Shown here: piece by piece, positions 36,691 to 47,338 of the stretch | Numbering within the stretch: the first letter of the stretch is position 1 | Layout of the letters: every line of letters begins with the position of its first letter | Assembly (NCBI GenBank): GCA_000708835.1 | Contig: DF237361.1 | Coordinates: 1-64,000 of the forward strand | DNA length: 64,000 nt | DNA from: Klebsormidium nitens | Lineage: Eukaryota > Streptophyta > Klebsormidiophyceae > Klebsormidiales > Klebsormidiaceae | Direction of reading: 5' to 3' | Notes under the pieces: generated by a model | What the model was told of the DNA's origin: nothing | Database searches by the model: none | What the model saw: the letters and a program-made list of their open reading frames with translations, nothing else | Made by a program: the position numbers and the translations under genes

Positions 36691-39600
36691 TCAACGCTGC
36701 TCGTCGACCGGCAGCCGCCGGCCCACCCGCGGCCGGTCATCCATTAGCCCCCAGTTATCCGCTCCCTCCGAAGCTGCCCTTTTCTCAGCTTTCCGGCTCC
36801 GCTTGAGCCGGTCCGTGTCCGGATTATCGTTCTCGACCTCCTCCGTCTCCTCCGTCTCGTCTTCCTCATCCCCCTCCTTTGCTCTGCGAGTGGGGGTTGT
36901 CCCTTCATCCGCCCATTCCCCTCGCAGAGCTCCCCAGACCTCAGCCTCCTCCTCTTTCCTCGACCGCGTACCCTGCTTTTCCCCCCTCCCAACCTCCAGT
37001 TCTTTCTTTTCCCTAGCACCGCGCTCTTCCCACCCGTCTGCTTCTCGTCGCCTTGTTTCCGCTTCTGCCTCTCCGTCGCCCAGTCCCAGGTTCCTGCCCC
37101 GGTTCTTGATCCAGCCCGGGTCCTCCTCCTCTTCCTCGTCCTCCGGCGCGTCCTGGTACCCCGGTTGGCCTTCCCGGCACATGCACTCGGGGGCAGGGTA
37201 CGAGTACAGCGACTGCTCTCGCTTGCGCTCCGCTACCCCATGCAAATCGTTGTCCTCCCGCATCGCGCGCAGTTCAGCGGAGAAGTCAGCCCACCTGCAA
37301 GCGCCACGAAATTGCCGCGTCTCATCATTGGACCGACCGAAGACTACTTCTGTAAACTATAGCGCGCCATCCGTCTTTGCTGTTCAAGCAACAGCAAGCA
37401 TCATAAACGACTTTCAAGGGCTTTCAGGAAGTGATCAGCGGGCAGGCCACAAATCTTCCCTTCTTGCTCTCAGAAAACGCGTATTAAGAAGCAAGCCATG
37501 ACTCGACTAGACGCAGACGCAAACCAGTGGTTCCGGCAGCCGCTCACTGGAGCGTGTGGTTGTCGAGGAGGCGCGCGAGGGCCTTCTTGTCGGGGCTGAC
37601 CGTCTTCCAGTGGTTCTGGTTGCGGTACCGCCGGTGGCCCTCCACCAGCTGCGGGAAGTTGCCCCCCTGCGTCGCCATGAAAACTTCGGCCGCCACGCAC
37701 ACCGTGAAGTCCAGCGCCGCCAGCTGCGACGACCGGCCCTACAAAGCGCCACCGCGAAGGCATGTCAGCTAAACCGTTCAGCCGTGAGAACCACGGTGGT
37801 CAGTCATGTTGAAGCAAGCAAAGCGCGCCTCTTCCCTGTTGTCGCAAGTGCCCGAAAGCAGTTTGAAGAATTTCAGAATGCGGTTCGTGCTCCTCGCTCA
37901 AGCTGAGCAAATGAAGCCCCGCGACATTTTGCGGCGGGGGTCCCGGTTGCCAGCCAAAATCCAGACTTGATATCTTTCCAAAAGGCCTTTGCAGCACAGC
38001 AGGAGGAAAGCCCCACAAGTTCCCCCATAGCAAAGACACCCGGCCCACCTTGAAGGGTGCCAGCTCGTCCGGTGAGAGGAGCGTCTCCTTGGTTTGCAGG
38101 GACGGGAACATGTCACGCAATGCGGGGGGCAGCCCGCCGTAGACGTCGCCCGCTGCCAGGTACACGGGGGTGCTCGCCGGGAAGCCCATGCCACGCAGGA
38201 TGAGGCCCACCTCGAGCGGCGTCAGCGGACATTTGCCGGCCCTGCAACCAGACCGTCTTGCGTGAGGCCCCGGAAGCCAGTCCCAACTTGCCTAACCGTT
38301 TGCTTTTTGCCGTGCTCAGCCAGACAAGGGATGGCGGATTTTTTACAGTGGTAAGATGGCTCAGCCCGGACTACGCCGAATCCGATATGCAAACCGTGTT
38401 TCTGCTGAAAGCGATGCTGGCAAGGCAAGCAGAAGAAGCGCAGCGGCCAAGGGATCCCTCTCGAGAGAGAGAGAGAGGTGCGGTGTCGACAGCAACAAGC
38501 TCCGTCGTCTTGAGAGCAAAACGCCCGGGCTTACAGAAAGCTAACAAACCGGTGCTAGCGAAGCATAACCCCGCCGGCCTGCAGATACTGCTAAGTCTCC
38601 GCCCCAAGACTCCGAGACACCCCCCGTCCGCGCTCACCTCCTGACGGACCCTGGGTCGATCGCTTTGCGGCCCGGGCGGGTGAATTTGCCGCTCCAGCCG
38701 ACCTCCCGGAAGGCAGCCATCTCCTCGCGCTCCTGGGTCCCGCCGTCGTACAAGCAGTTGCTGAACGCGACCATGTCCTTCTCGAAGCGCAGATGCACAG
38801 CCAGGTACCGCCCGCCGGGGCTCCGCGCTACCATCTGAACAGAGGTGTGCCGTTCAAGAGCTTCACCATGCTTGACAATGAACCAGCAGAAGAGCGGGTT
38901 GGATGGGCCAGCATGACAGAAGAGGCAACTACACCAAAACCGTTTGCTTGATGTATACAGCCAGGAAAAGCTGACCACACGAAAAGCCACCACCAAACTC
39001 GGCCCTGGCAAGCTCGCCATAACAATCGAGGACTACATTCTCCCCTCAAGTGTCAAAAGGAGAGTCGAATATAGAGGGGTCCCTCGTGCGAAACAACCTC
39101 CAGCAAATCTCAATCAGCTTACCCGTTCAACAATTGTGTCTGCCATGGACTTTATGCGGGGTGCGAAGCGCAGCGCGTGGAAGTTGGCGCGGCAGCGCAG
39201 CTGCTGGAGGGCGGGCTCCACATCATCGTAAGTGAGGCGGTTCGCAAACGGGTCGAGGCGCAGGGCGCCCTTGGCCCGGAGCAGGGGCAGGACCTCCGTC
39301 AGGTAGTACGAGGGAGACGACCATGCGGGCACCTGGGTAAACGTGGACAGTATATCAAATACTAGATCGGATTGTCAGAAGAAAGCATTCATGGTTTGGG
39401 GGCAGAAATGTAACTGAGGAAAGACTTCGCAAAAGAGTCTCAAGTTGCTTGATGCAAGCGTAAGAAGCAGACCTAACGAGATTTGGAATGTTTCACTCTG
39501 AGCAGTCTGCAAAGACCAACTGGCCGACAGTATGCTCGAGAACGCCTGAGCGAACGCGGAAGTAAGACAAATGACCCCTTTTCGTTGTTATGGTTCTTAG

Positions 39601-41432
39601 AGAAGGGCACAGGTCCGACGCCAAACAGGTGAGAAGGCGTCCTGACCTTCGTCTTCTGCCTGTAGTCTTCCGTCAGGAACTGGTACTCCTTTGGCAGCTG
39701 GTGTACTATCTCGATGTCAGCAAACAGCGCCATGATGAAGTGGTTCACGTCGAAGATGTCCTCGAAGGTGCTGACGTGGCAAAAAGACGGGTTCAGTCAG
39801 TCGGAGCAGAAAAGCTGGAAGGCTTGCTTCAGTCACTTTGGCTGCTGATCAAGTTCGTAACAACCTGGGACTGACGTGTGGCAACCTTTTAGGTGGCTCA
39901 AGCAGATGGCCGGCCCCTTCCGACGTTAGTAAATGATGCAGCCGGATGGTACGAGTACTGGTGTGCTGCAGAGGGTGACAGCCAAGAAGGATACTAACCT
40001 TGGGTCTTTCCAGATGGCGTGATAGTAGAGGTGTGGAATGACCAGAGTTGCATTGAGCAGCTTTGCAATCGCCACCGCATTGCAGATCTGCAAAGGCACA
40101 GATGTCGAGTGGAGTCTACATTCGTCGCACTTCCTTTGGATGTCCAGCAGATTGCACGTTCTCCTTCCCATTAAGAATGGATGCAATCGGGCGCAGAGAC
40201 GCGCGTGAGAGCAATCGAGAAAACCACGACTCACCGCCGATCGCTGCTGATTCAAGCCGCCGTTGACAACAGGACTGATGTAGCCGTTGCTGGTATATCG
40301 TGACTCTGCAAGTACGGGTGGTGCAAAGTCAGAACAGACGCCATCAACTCAGAGTCTCGGCTTCGCGCAAGACTGGGAACAAACCAAAGCGAGCAATCCT
40401 TTCGGGTTACAAGTACTTTCACAATCCACTACGCATGATTGAGGCTTCACACGTGGACGCACCAGGCACAACCCGTTTCCGCCCAGCGCAGGGCCGCCAG
40501 CCAGTGTCGGACTTCAAAGCCTGCCACTCCAGCGCTCCCTGCAGCAGAAAGGGCCCTAGTTATATGTCCTGAGCATGCTCAAACAGCTTCTTCTGGATGT
40601 GGCAGCCTCAGCTTGTGTTTTTTGTGTAAAGATCAATTATTCTGTTTTACCCCCAGTCTGTACGCAGCCTGGGGATGTTGGTTCACTGCAGTCCATGGTG
40701 ATCAAGAGAGTATGCAGGAGGAATACTTCCAATTTTGAGTTGGCAAAAGCAAGTTGGGGGAGCGCCGACAAGCCACTCAAGCGAAAGGGCGCAAGACCGA
40801 AATTGCATTCTGGATTCAAAAGTAAATTGGAATCATCTTTTGAATGGAAGGCTTACCTCCACCGGAATGTCATCTGCTGCTGACATATTTGCTGCAAAAC
40901 GTGCGTATGCAAGGTGGCTTCTATACACGGACCCCGGAGGCTGAGAGTGGGCGCGTCTGGTGGGGAGGTCAACCATGGCGGAGCCAGAATATAGGCTACG
41001 GCCAGCAATGACGAGGATGGCTGCTAGGCACAATACAGCGGGCCTGAAAGAAGAGACAGGAATGTCATCAAGCACCCAGCCAGGCCTGGAGAAGTTTGAT
41101 GTTTGGGACATGTGCATATAATCAGACACTTGCACGCGCTGCAATGCAGTGCAGATACCGATGCATCAGCTGTCTTTGCACATCAATCGCCACACGGAAG
41201 AAAGAAGAGCTGCTAACGTGCAAATGAATCACCCATGGTGGTGACTCCTGTTAGTCTCTCACCTCCGCAGAACGTTGAAGAAGGACAGCCAAGGCCGCTT
41301 TACCCCTGATGGTTTCAGAAGGGTACGAGAACGTGCGCCAAGTGGTCCTCTGGGCAGCACATCCTTGGTTGTCACGGGAAGTCCAACCCCATTATCCACG
41401 GCCCTTGCCCGAATGCCCATCTCGTTGGCCAT
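36691..41432 (-). CDS. Plant-type GDP-fucose O-fucosyltransferase family protein, 11 exons
   Basis: Exons in transcript order: 41263-41432, 40857-41043, 40463-40538, 40235-40305, 39999-40087, 39647-39770, 39123-39332, 38638-38834, 38049-38241, 37548-37738, 36691-37294; 703 aa. A short basic cytosolic end is followed by a single membrane anchor ([14 protein letters not shown], about 57-72), as in Golgi type II glycosyltransferases. The lumenal domain has [20 protein letters not shown] (donor-binding loop), TLVIPHL, the [12 protein letters not shown] motif with its key Arg, [11 protein letters not shown], and [12 protein letters not shown], then [14 protein letters not shown] and QGG-type GHRRYRNQN. 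Family members add fucose to proteins or polysaccharides. One donor uses GTGCGT at 40462, chosen because it keeps the frame. The last exon adds a tail of about 170 Glu/Arg-rich residues beyond the usual domain end. The acceptor substrate is unknown. Confidence 0.9.
38463..38477 (+). repeat. (GA)n microsatellite
   Basis: A run of seven GA dinucleotides lies in an intron of the O-fucosyltransferase gene. It is a simple sequence repeat with no other feature. Confidence 0.9.
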
Positions 41433-42818
41433 CTTTGATACCCGAGTAAGTCCTATGCGCACTCAGGCTTTCTTGGCTTCCGACGGCCCACCCTCCTGGG
41501 AGCCAATCACAGGCCGATGGCTGATGAACGTCGACTCCGCTCAACCACAGACTATTTCCCCCCAAATGCGCGCACAAGGGCTCTCAAAGCTTGACGAAGT
41601 ACAATTCCCTTCAAGCTGGACTTTCTAGGCCTCCTGGCAGGAATGACCGCTGACGCGGCTCACAATAAGCAGGAGGGCCATTGATCAAACTTAAAGCCGC
41701 GGCAGCTGGCTTGAAAAAGACCGCTTCAGATAAGCAGGACCTTATAACTGTGCGAGGAAGTCCTGTTACTCCAATCTGATGGAGTTCTGAAGGACCCCCC
41801 AGAGCGGACCGAAGCATAACCTTTCTGCTACATCGCTGGCCCGCATTTTCGTGCCGTCGATCCGTCTGGTGAAAATGCCACACTGCAGAAAGTTTGAGAA
41901 GCACGCAGCAATTGCAATTTGCAATGGAGCCAATGCTCCATGGACCATGACCACATGATAGGTATTATGTGCATGATGCATGATGCACCCGGTGAGCGAT
42001 AGCCCTTGCGAAAGCTAGACCGCCATACCTGGTACATACCGCTACGGTAATCCTGATACGTACAGTAGGTATCAATTGTGTCCGGTGCGTACCCCTTGAT
42101 CACGTGGCTTCATGGGCAAACCCCCCGTGCTCAACAACACAGCCGCCTAGAGGATACAGCGCGCAGGAAGAAGTGCCAGCTAGATAGAGCATCAGATGTG
42201 AATAGATATCAGCGCGCTGCCTCACCAGCCGCTTCCTGGTGCTCGGGCACTTCTTCCTGCAGTGCCGCTCGCCCTCTGGGACCAGTGCAACTCGATGGTC
42301 GTCCCCGCCACATTTCTCTCTAGTGCATGCAGCCGCTCTCTTCTGCAATATAGAGGAGGTGAGATGGTGAGAGCGACAGGAAACACCAGGATTCGGACTT
42401 CTAGGACCTCGGGGGCCAAAACATGACAAATACTTCTCGAGCGTGATTGGCGGTCTTTTCCAACCATGATGCGATGCTTCAAGGACGTTCATCGTTCCTC
42501 ATAGACTCATACGAAGGTAAGATTATAAGCCATGCATCCAGCCTCTTGAGTAGGACTTGGGGCCGGTAATTCCGATTTCGAAGAGAACCGTAGGCGCTCC
42601 GTAGGCGTAAGTTAACAGGCAATCATCCAATCAGCCTACTCCTCATTTCCTCTTAAGCTGCGCTCAAAGAGAAAAGCGTTGTTCGTTTTTCCGCCAATCC
42701 GGGCAGTTCTGAAAGAACTAAACTGTTCTGACTGTGTTTTCTCAGTGTCGTCTGCCTTGACGCCTTGTCTTTTAAATCCTAAGGGCGCCTCTGAAAACTT
42801 CCTTTGTTGCGTTCTCAG
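41433..42818. other. Region upstream of the O-fucosyltransferase gene
   Basis: This should hold the O-fucosyltransferase promoter. A minus-strand frame at 42100-42492 encodes a Cys- and Arg-rich 130-aa peptide (CTREKCGGDDHRVALVPEGE), with no splice support and no family resemblance. I searched just upstream of 42819 for further bestrophin exons and found none. Confidence 0.45.
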
Positions 42819-43052
42819 GTCGGGGTATTGATCGAGGAGCCGTTCTCGATCCTGGCGCTGCAAGCCATTTGCAACTCGGCTGAGAAGAACGTGGCGAAGG
42901 TGACCCAGGTGCACAAGGACTTGCGCAAGCGGCGCGTGCAAAGGGCGCTCGACGACGAGAAGCAGGCCGAGCACGAGCGTTGTCACGAGCATGGGGCGTG
43001 GCAAGAGGTCGGCCGGAACGAACGGAGCATCTCATTGAGGGAGGGTACGTAG
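42819..43052 (+). pseudogene. Orphan terminal exon of a bestrophin-like chloride channel
   Basis: After a good pyrimidine-rich acceptor (GCGTTCTCAG) the frame reads VGVLIEEPFSILALQAICNS, which matches the conserved end of plant and bacterial bestrophin-like (YneE/VCCN type) channels, where IEEPF precedes the final helix. It then runs through a charged tail of about 55 residues to TAG 43050-43052. The upstream part of such a channel, with its four membrane helices, is not visible in the preceding 1.4 kb or elsewhere on this strand. It is therefore probably a duplicated or relic exon. A gene with a very long intron is a less likely alternative. In intact form the protein would tune ion flux across thylakoid or other membranes. 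Confidence 0.6.
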
Positions 43053-44048
43053 CACTCATGCTTTAGCTGACGCAGTCTGTGAGAGGAAGCGGGTTTGGGG
43101 TCGATGCAGGGGATCTGACGGACGAGATGTGATTGAACGGAAGCGTGCTAGCCAGGAGCAGCTTTGAGCTTCGGTTCAATACAAAGATCTTAGTAGCAGC
43201 GCACATGACAACAAGTTTGCTACCAACCTTAAGTTATTGGACACAGAAGCCAGCTCTACATGAGACCGGTTGTATATTAAGTACTCTGAATCATGCTCCG
43301 TTAAAATAGCTGCCTTCCATATGGAACGACATATTACATGGCAAAACAATCGAAGTAGGTTGAAGTTGAATTGAAATGAATGCTCACATACAGGTATATA
43401 GGTTAAATCAAGTGAAAACATTGAATAGAGGAGTCAGCGGTAGGCGGACATCGCGTTCACGAATAAGGGTGAAGCAAATAGGGTTGTGGCCGACGTAATT
43501 GATTGTATGATTTGGTAGACGTGCGCGGCCTCTTCTGGTAGATAATCTGTGATTGAATACAAAGCTAACATATACGAAGTTTAGTACTAACAAACTTGCT
43601 GCGCGATTGTTGCCATGTCGACAGCAAGTTCATTAACTTACTGAATCTGCTCATAGCCGACTCTTGTCTAGGCTAGAGTCAAAACGGTGAATATCAATAG
43701 AAAGGGTATGCGGCTTGACGCATGGGGGCTTCGCTCGGACTAGCCAGTGCTTCATGGCCTTTCTTTTTCAAATCAACCTGGCGCATTGTGGTTAATGCCC
43801 TATGAATCCTTTGCGGCTGTGCCACGCGCTCAAGTCACGATCGATCACCGACAGAAAAACGTTCATCAACAAGATTGTGTATACCAACAACTACCGAAAT
43901 AATTCCATAATGTTTGGTGGACCGGAATCAAAGGTCCAATAGACTGGATGACTGCTAAGTGTTTATATTACTTATTACACGACAAAATTGATTTCCTCTT
44001 TGCTCTCCGGAATTTGTCAAAATTATGTTCTTGCACTCTCAGTGTATC
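43053..44048. other. AT-rich intergenic region
   Basis: No coding frame beyond short chance ones. The composition is more AT-rich than the rest of the window. The 3' UTR of the dehydrogenase gene on the minus strand should lie at the right edge. Confidence 0.6.
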
Positions 44049-46444
44049 CTACTCTTCGAAGATGGCAGTGGGATCCGACAGACTCATTGTGTACAGGGTA
44101 ATCCCGCCATCCACAGGGATGTTCACCCCGCACATGTACTGAGAAGCCTTCTCGCTGGCCAGCAACAGCAACACGCCCATCATGTCACGCTCAGGATCCC
44201 CGTACCTGCGTTTAGAAGCCAGGGTTTCGATTGGAGCAACCGCAGAACGTTTCCCGCAACTGACTGACATCTCACGATGAATACTTCTTGATGTACTTCA
44301 CGTCCCCAAATGGTGTGATAGCTATGCAAGAAGCCATATCTGTACTTCACAGACCGCCTTTTGCCACTGCTTTTCGGCTTCACGGGTTCACTGAGAGTTC
44401 ACTGTGAAGACGTGCTCTACGACAGGCCATACATTTCAACGATAACCAGCATGAAAATAAGGTTGCTAGGTGAGGAAAACGATTTATGGTGGCAAACACA
44501 AAGGCACAGTATACCAACAAACTAGGTTGAGGCAGAATCCTCACCGCTTGCACGGGATGGCCTTCTGTGCCTTCTCCTTGTTAGGGGAGTTGACCAGCTT
44601 GTCGCTCATGGGGCTGGGAAACACGCCTGGCGCAATTGAGTTGACGTTGATCCCCTTGGGGGCCAGCTCAACGGCCATGGCCCTGCAAAACAACATGGGC
44701 CAGTAGCACACATGATGCGAGTTCCTGAAACTTCCCTTCGTTCTTGACAAACAATGCTAAAGAGCGCGGAGGCTCTCTATATGCGCTCCGAAACTGATTG
44801 GCATGCTTCCCATGCGCACGAAGATGACCATACCTTGGAGACTGGAACATCAACTACGATTGGTCACCACCTGTCCACCTGAGAAGCTAATCCAACACTA
44901 GAAAGCGGCTTCTACCTTTGATAGTGAGATTGCTCAAAGCAATGCTTGGCAGGGGGGTCTGCGCTTCAGTTAATGAGAGTTGCTTGAATGTACTGTTGCC
45001 ACATAACTTGAGAATTGCTTGAATGTACTGTTGCCACATAACTTGGCTTTCAAGCCAGTCTTGCAGGGGGGTCATACCTTGTAAGCTGAATCACCGCAGC
45101 CTTAGACGCAGAGTAGATAGCCTGGCCCTTCTGGACCAGCTCCCCCCCAGCAATCGAGCTGGTGTTGATGATGCGTCCCTTAATGCCATTGTCCACCATG
45201 AGCTTAGCGACGGCCTGTGCTGTGAAGTACAGCCCGCGCACGTTGGTGCTGAAGACCTTGTCGAAGTCGTCCTGGCTGTCCTTCAAAAGGCCAGCCCCAG
45301 TTGCAAAGCCAGCATTGTTCAACTGCACACAAATTGTTTTGAGACACACGTTCACAACAGGTGGAAACAGGGCAAAGCTGCTAGACGAGCAGCAGGAGCA
45401 GCAATTCTTCCTAACGCCCCTCATAAAAAGCTCATTGGCAGTGGCCTTGGATTTTGAACTTTGAACATTGGAGGGACTTGATCGAATGCATGTCCAATGA
45501 TGTCTTGGAAACATTCATTCAATGGTCGAAAGCAATGCTGAGAACTTGATAGAGAGACTGCACACTCACCAAAATATCCAGGTGACCATAGATGTTCCAA
45601 GCATCCTGAACTCCCTTTGCAACCTCTTCCTGGGGTCCGGAGACGTCCAACTGGATGGACTCTGCCTTTCCACCAAACTGCGTGATCTCCTGCAAAGGGA
45701 TCAATGGAACGACAGGTGTTATGCAATATCCAACATCTTTTTAGATGATTTTTGCGGCTCAATTGGTGCATCTCCAGCACTTAGTATTCTTTGAGTAGCT
45801 GACTCCATTTTACCAACTCTTGATGGCCTCCGATTCTATCGTAACAATTTGTGTGTTCCTTATCCACGAGCTACGACGGTGCTAGCAATGCTTGCTCGAA
45901 ATAAACTCTTGGGCTACTATCACGTTGAACAGGTTTACCAGTATGAAGTTGAATAGTAAACCAATTGCAAAAGCAGATATGAAGGCCCCAGATCAAAAAC
46001 CAGCTGTTTAGTACATGCTCATTAGTTCCTTACAAGGTTGTGGCAGGCTGATTCTGCATGGTTGATTTGACAAAACGTTTTAATGCATAAATTGTCCAAC
46101 ATCCAGTAGATCCCATGATTAGACTGCTTCTGCTATTGAATGTGCTTGCATGTTTCATTTAAGAGCACTCCGCATTCAAGTACCACATACTGCTGGTGGG
46201 CTGGGCACAGCTAGGCTTGGAGAAAACGAGTTGCTGGATTGAAACAGATTCAAATGCTGACAGCACTTTGACTTACGTCCACCAGATCCTGCAGCTTTTC
46301 TTCACGCCGAGCTGCCAGAACCACCTTGGCGCCCTGGGTTGCCAGGAACACAGCAAAGCGCGACCCAATTCCAGAGGACGCGCCCGTCACCAAGCACACC
46401 TGGTCCTTGATGGACATGAGATCGCTATAGTCTGGGGGAGCCAT
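44049..46444 (-). CDS. Classical short-chain dehydrogenase/reductase (SDR), 5 exons
   Basis: Exons in transcript order: 46277-46444, 45570-45689, 45078-45322, 44545-44682 and 44049-44205; 275 aa, the normal size for a classical SDR. The Rossmann motif TGASSGIG lies near residue 20, followed by LAARREEKL, whose Arg pair favours NADP(H). LDVSG, LNNAG, NVRGLYFTAQAV, the catalytic Ser in INTSSIAGG and the active-site pair YSASK follow in the usual order, then INVNSIAPGVFPSPM and a C-terminal NIPVDGGITL. These are the marks of a soluble oxidoreductase of the FabG/glucose dehydrogenase-like group. There is no transit peptide or peroxisomal SKL end, so it is probably cytosolic. The substrate cannot be told from sequence. 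The gene is divergent from the REP gene, about 0.9 kb away. Confidence 0.92.
44980..45045 (+). repeat. Tandem duplication, 35-base period, in an SDR intron
   Basis: The 31-base sequence beginning TTGCTTGAATGTACTG occurs at 44980-45010 and again at 45015-45045, with a 4-base spacer. Both copies lie in the third intron of the dehydrogenase gene, just downstream of the exon 45078-45322. The word GCAGGGGGGTC also flanks the pair on both sides, at about 44950 and 45063, so the duplication may have been larger. Confidence 0.85.
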
Positions 46445-47338
46445 TGTGAATGACACTAATCAGCACAGCTACGTAGGAAGGTGGGTTGAATCGCCGGCCT
46501 TTTTGTAAGCAGCAAGCTGAAAGCTTCGAAGAAGCAAACCTGATTAACCTCGTTTTCAAAGTGCTGAAAAGAACGCAGATGGAAATCTTGCAATTTCGTG
46601 TTTGTGGTCGAGACTGCAGGTCTTCCTCTCGAGCTGGCAGTCCGATCCCAGCCCTCTCTCCTGCTACAACACCCACATTGCAGCTGGTTGCGGACCTGGT
46701 TTCCATCTGCATGAGCCGCAGAGCGGTATGCATGTGAGGCTGCTTCTGGAACCGCTGCTTCTGTGGCTGCCTGCCCGTGTCGTCCTCCATGGTTCCAACG
46801 TGGCGCTCTGATTCCGCCCTGATTCCCTTGCTGGACTGCAGCTCGCTATCCAGCTGGACTAGCCTCTTGCCAATGATCACTGATCCTTGAGCCGCAGCCA
46901 GCCGCAGCTACTACCGTAGCAACTTTTCCGGGCAGCATGCACAAACTCTCCATTTAAATTTAAACTGTGTTCAAAGGACCTAGGAGACGGCAAGGCGCGA
47001 CGATATCTCACTGGAGAACCGGCAGTGCGCAAGCGAACACGCCGGAGACCAGATGTGCTTGCGCGCATGTACCTAGTACCTATACAGTAGTCCCCTCTGT
47101 TTGTGAAACATCGCGCGTCTGACCATTGTCGCGCAGATGCATCGATGTTGCAGGCTGCCGGTTTTAAAATGTGAGTCTGTGGTAACAAAATGAATTTGGA
47201 AGGAGGCGTGAAAGGACGCTATATATTATACCAAGCCCAAGCCAAGACCAAGCCCCCCTGGCATTGGGAGCCATATGGCATTTTGAAGCAGCTTGTCCTC
47301 CCTACATAAACGCGAGTTGCTCAAATAGGCGGCCCAAA
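46445..47338. other. Divergent promoter region of the SDR and REP genes
   Basis: About 0.9 kb separates the two start codons. A TATA-like element near the REP side is annotated separately. The open frames here are short and unsupported. Confidence 0.55.
47219..47230 (+). promoter_or_regulatory. TATA box candidate for the REP gene
   Basis: CTATATATTATA stands about 110 bases before the REP start codon at 47339, allowing for a short leader. It is the strongest TATA-like match in this intergenic stretch. No transcript data support it. Confidence 0.45.

Noticed and set aside
36803-37501. 232-codon plus-strand frame opposite the O-fucosyltransferase last exon
   Set aside because: It is a serine/proline-rich shadow of the Glu/Arg-rich tail on the minus strand.
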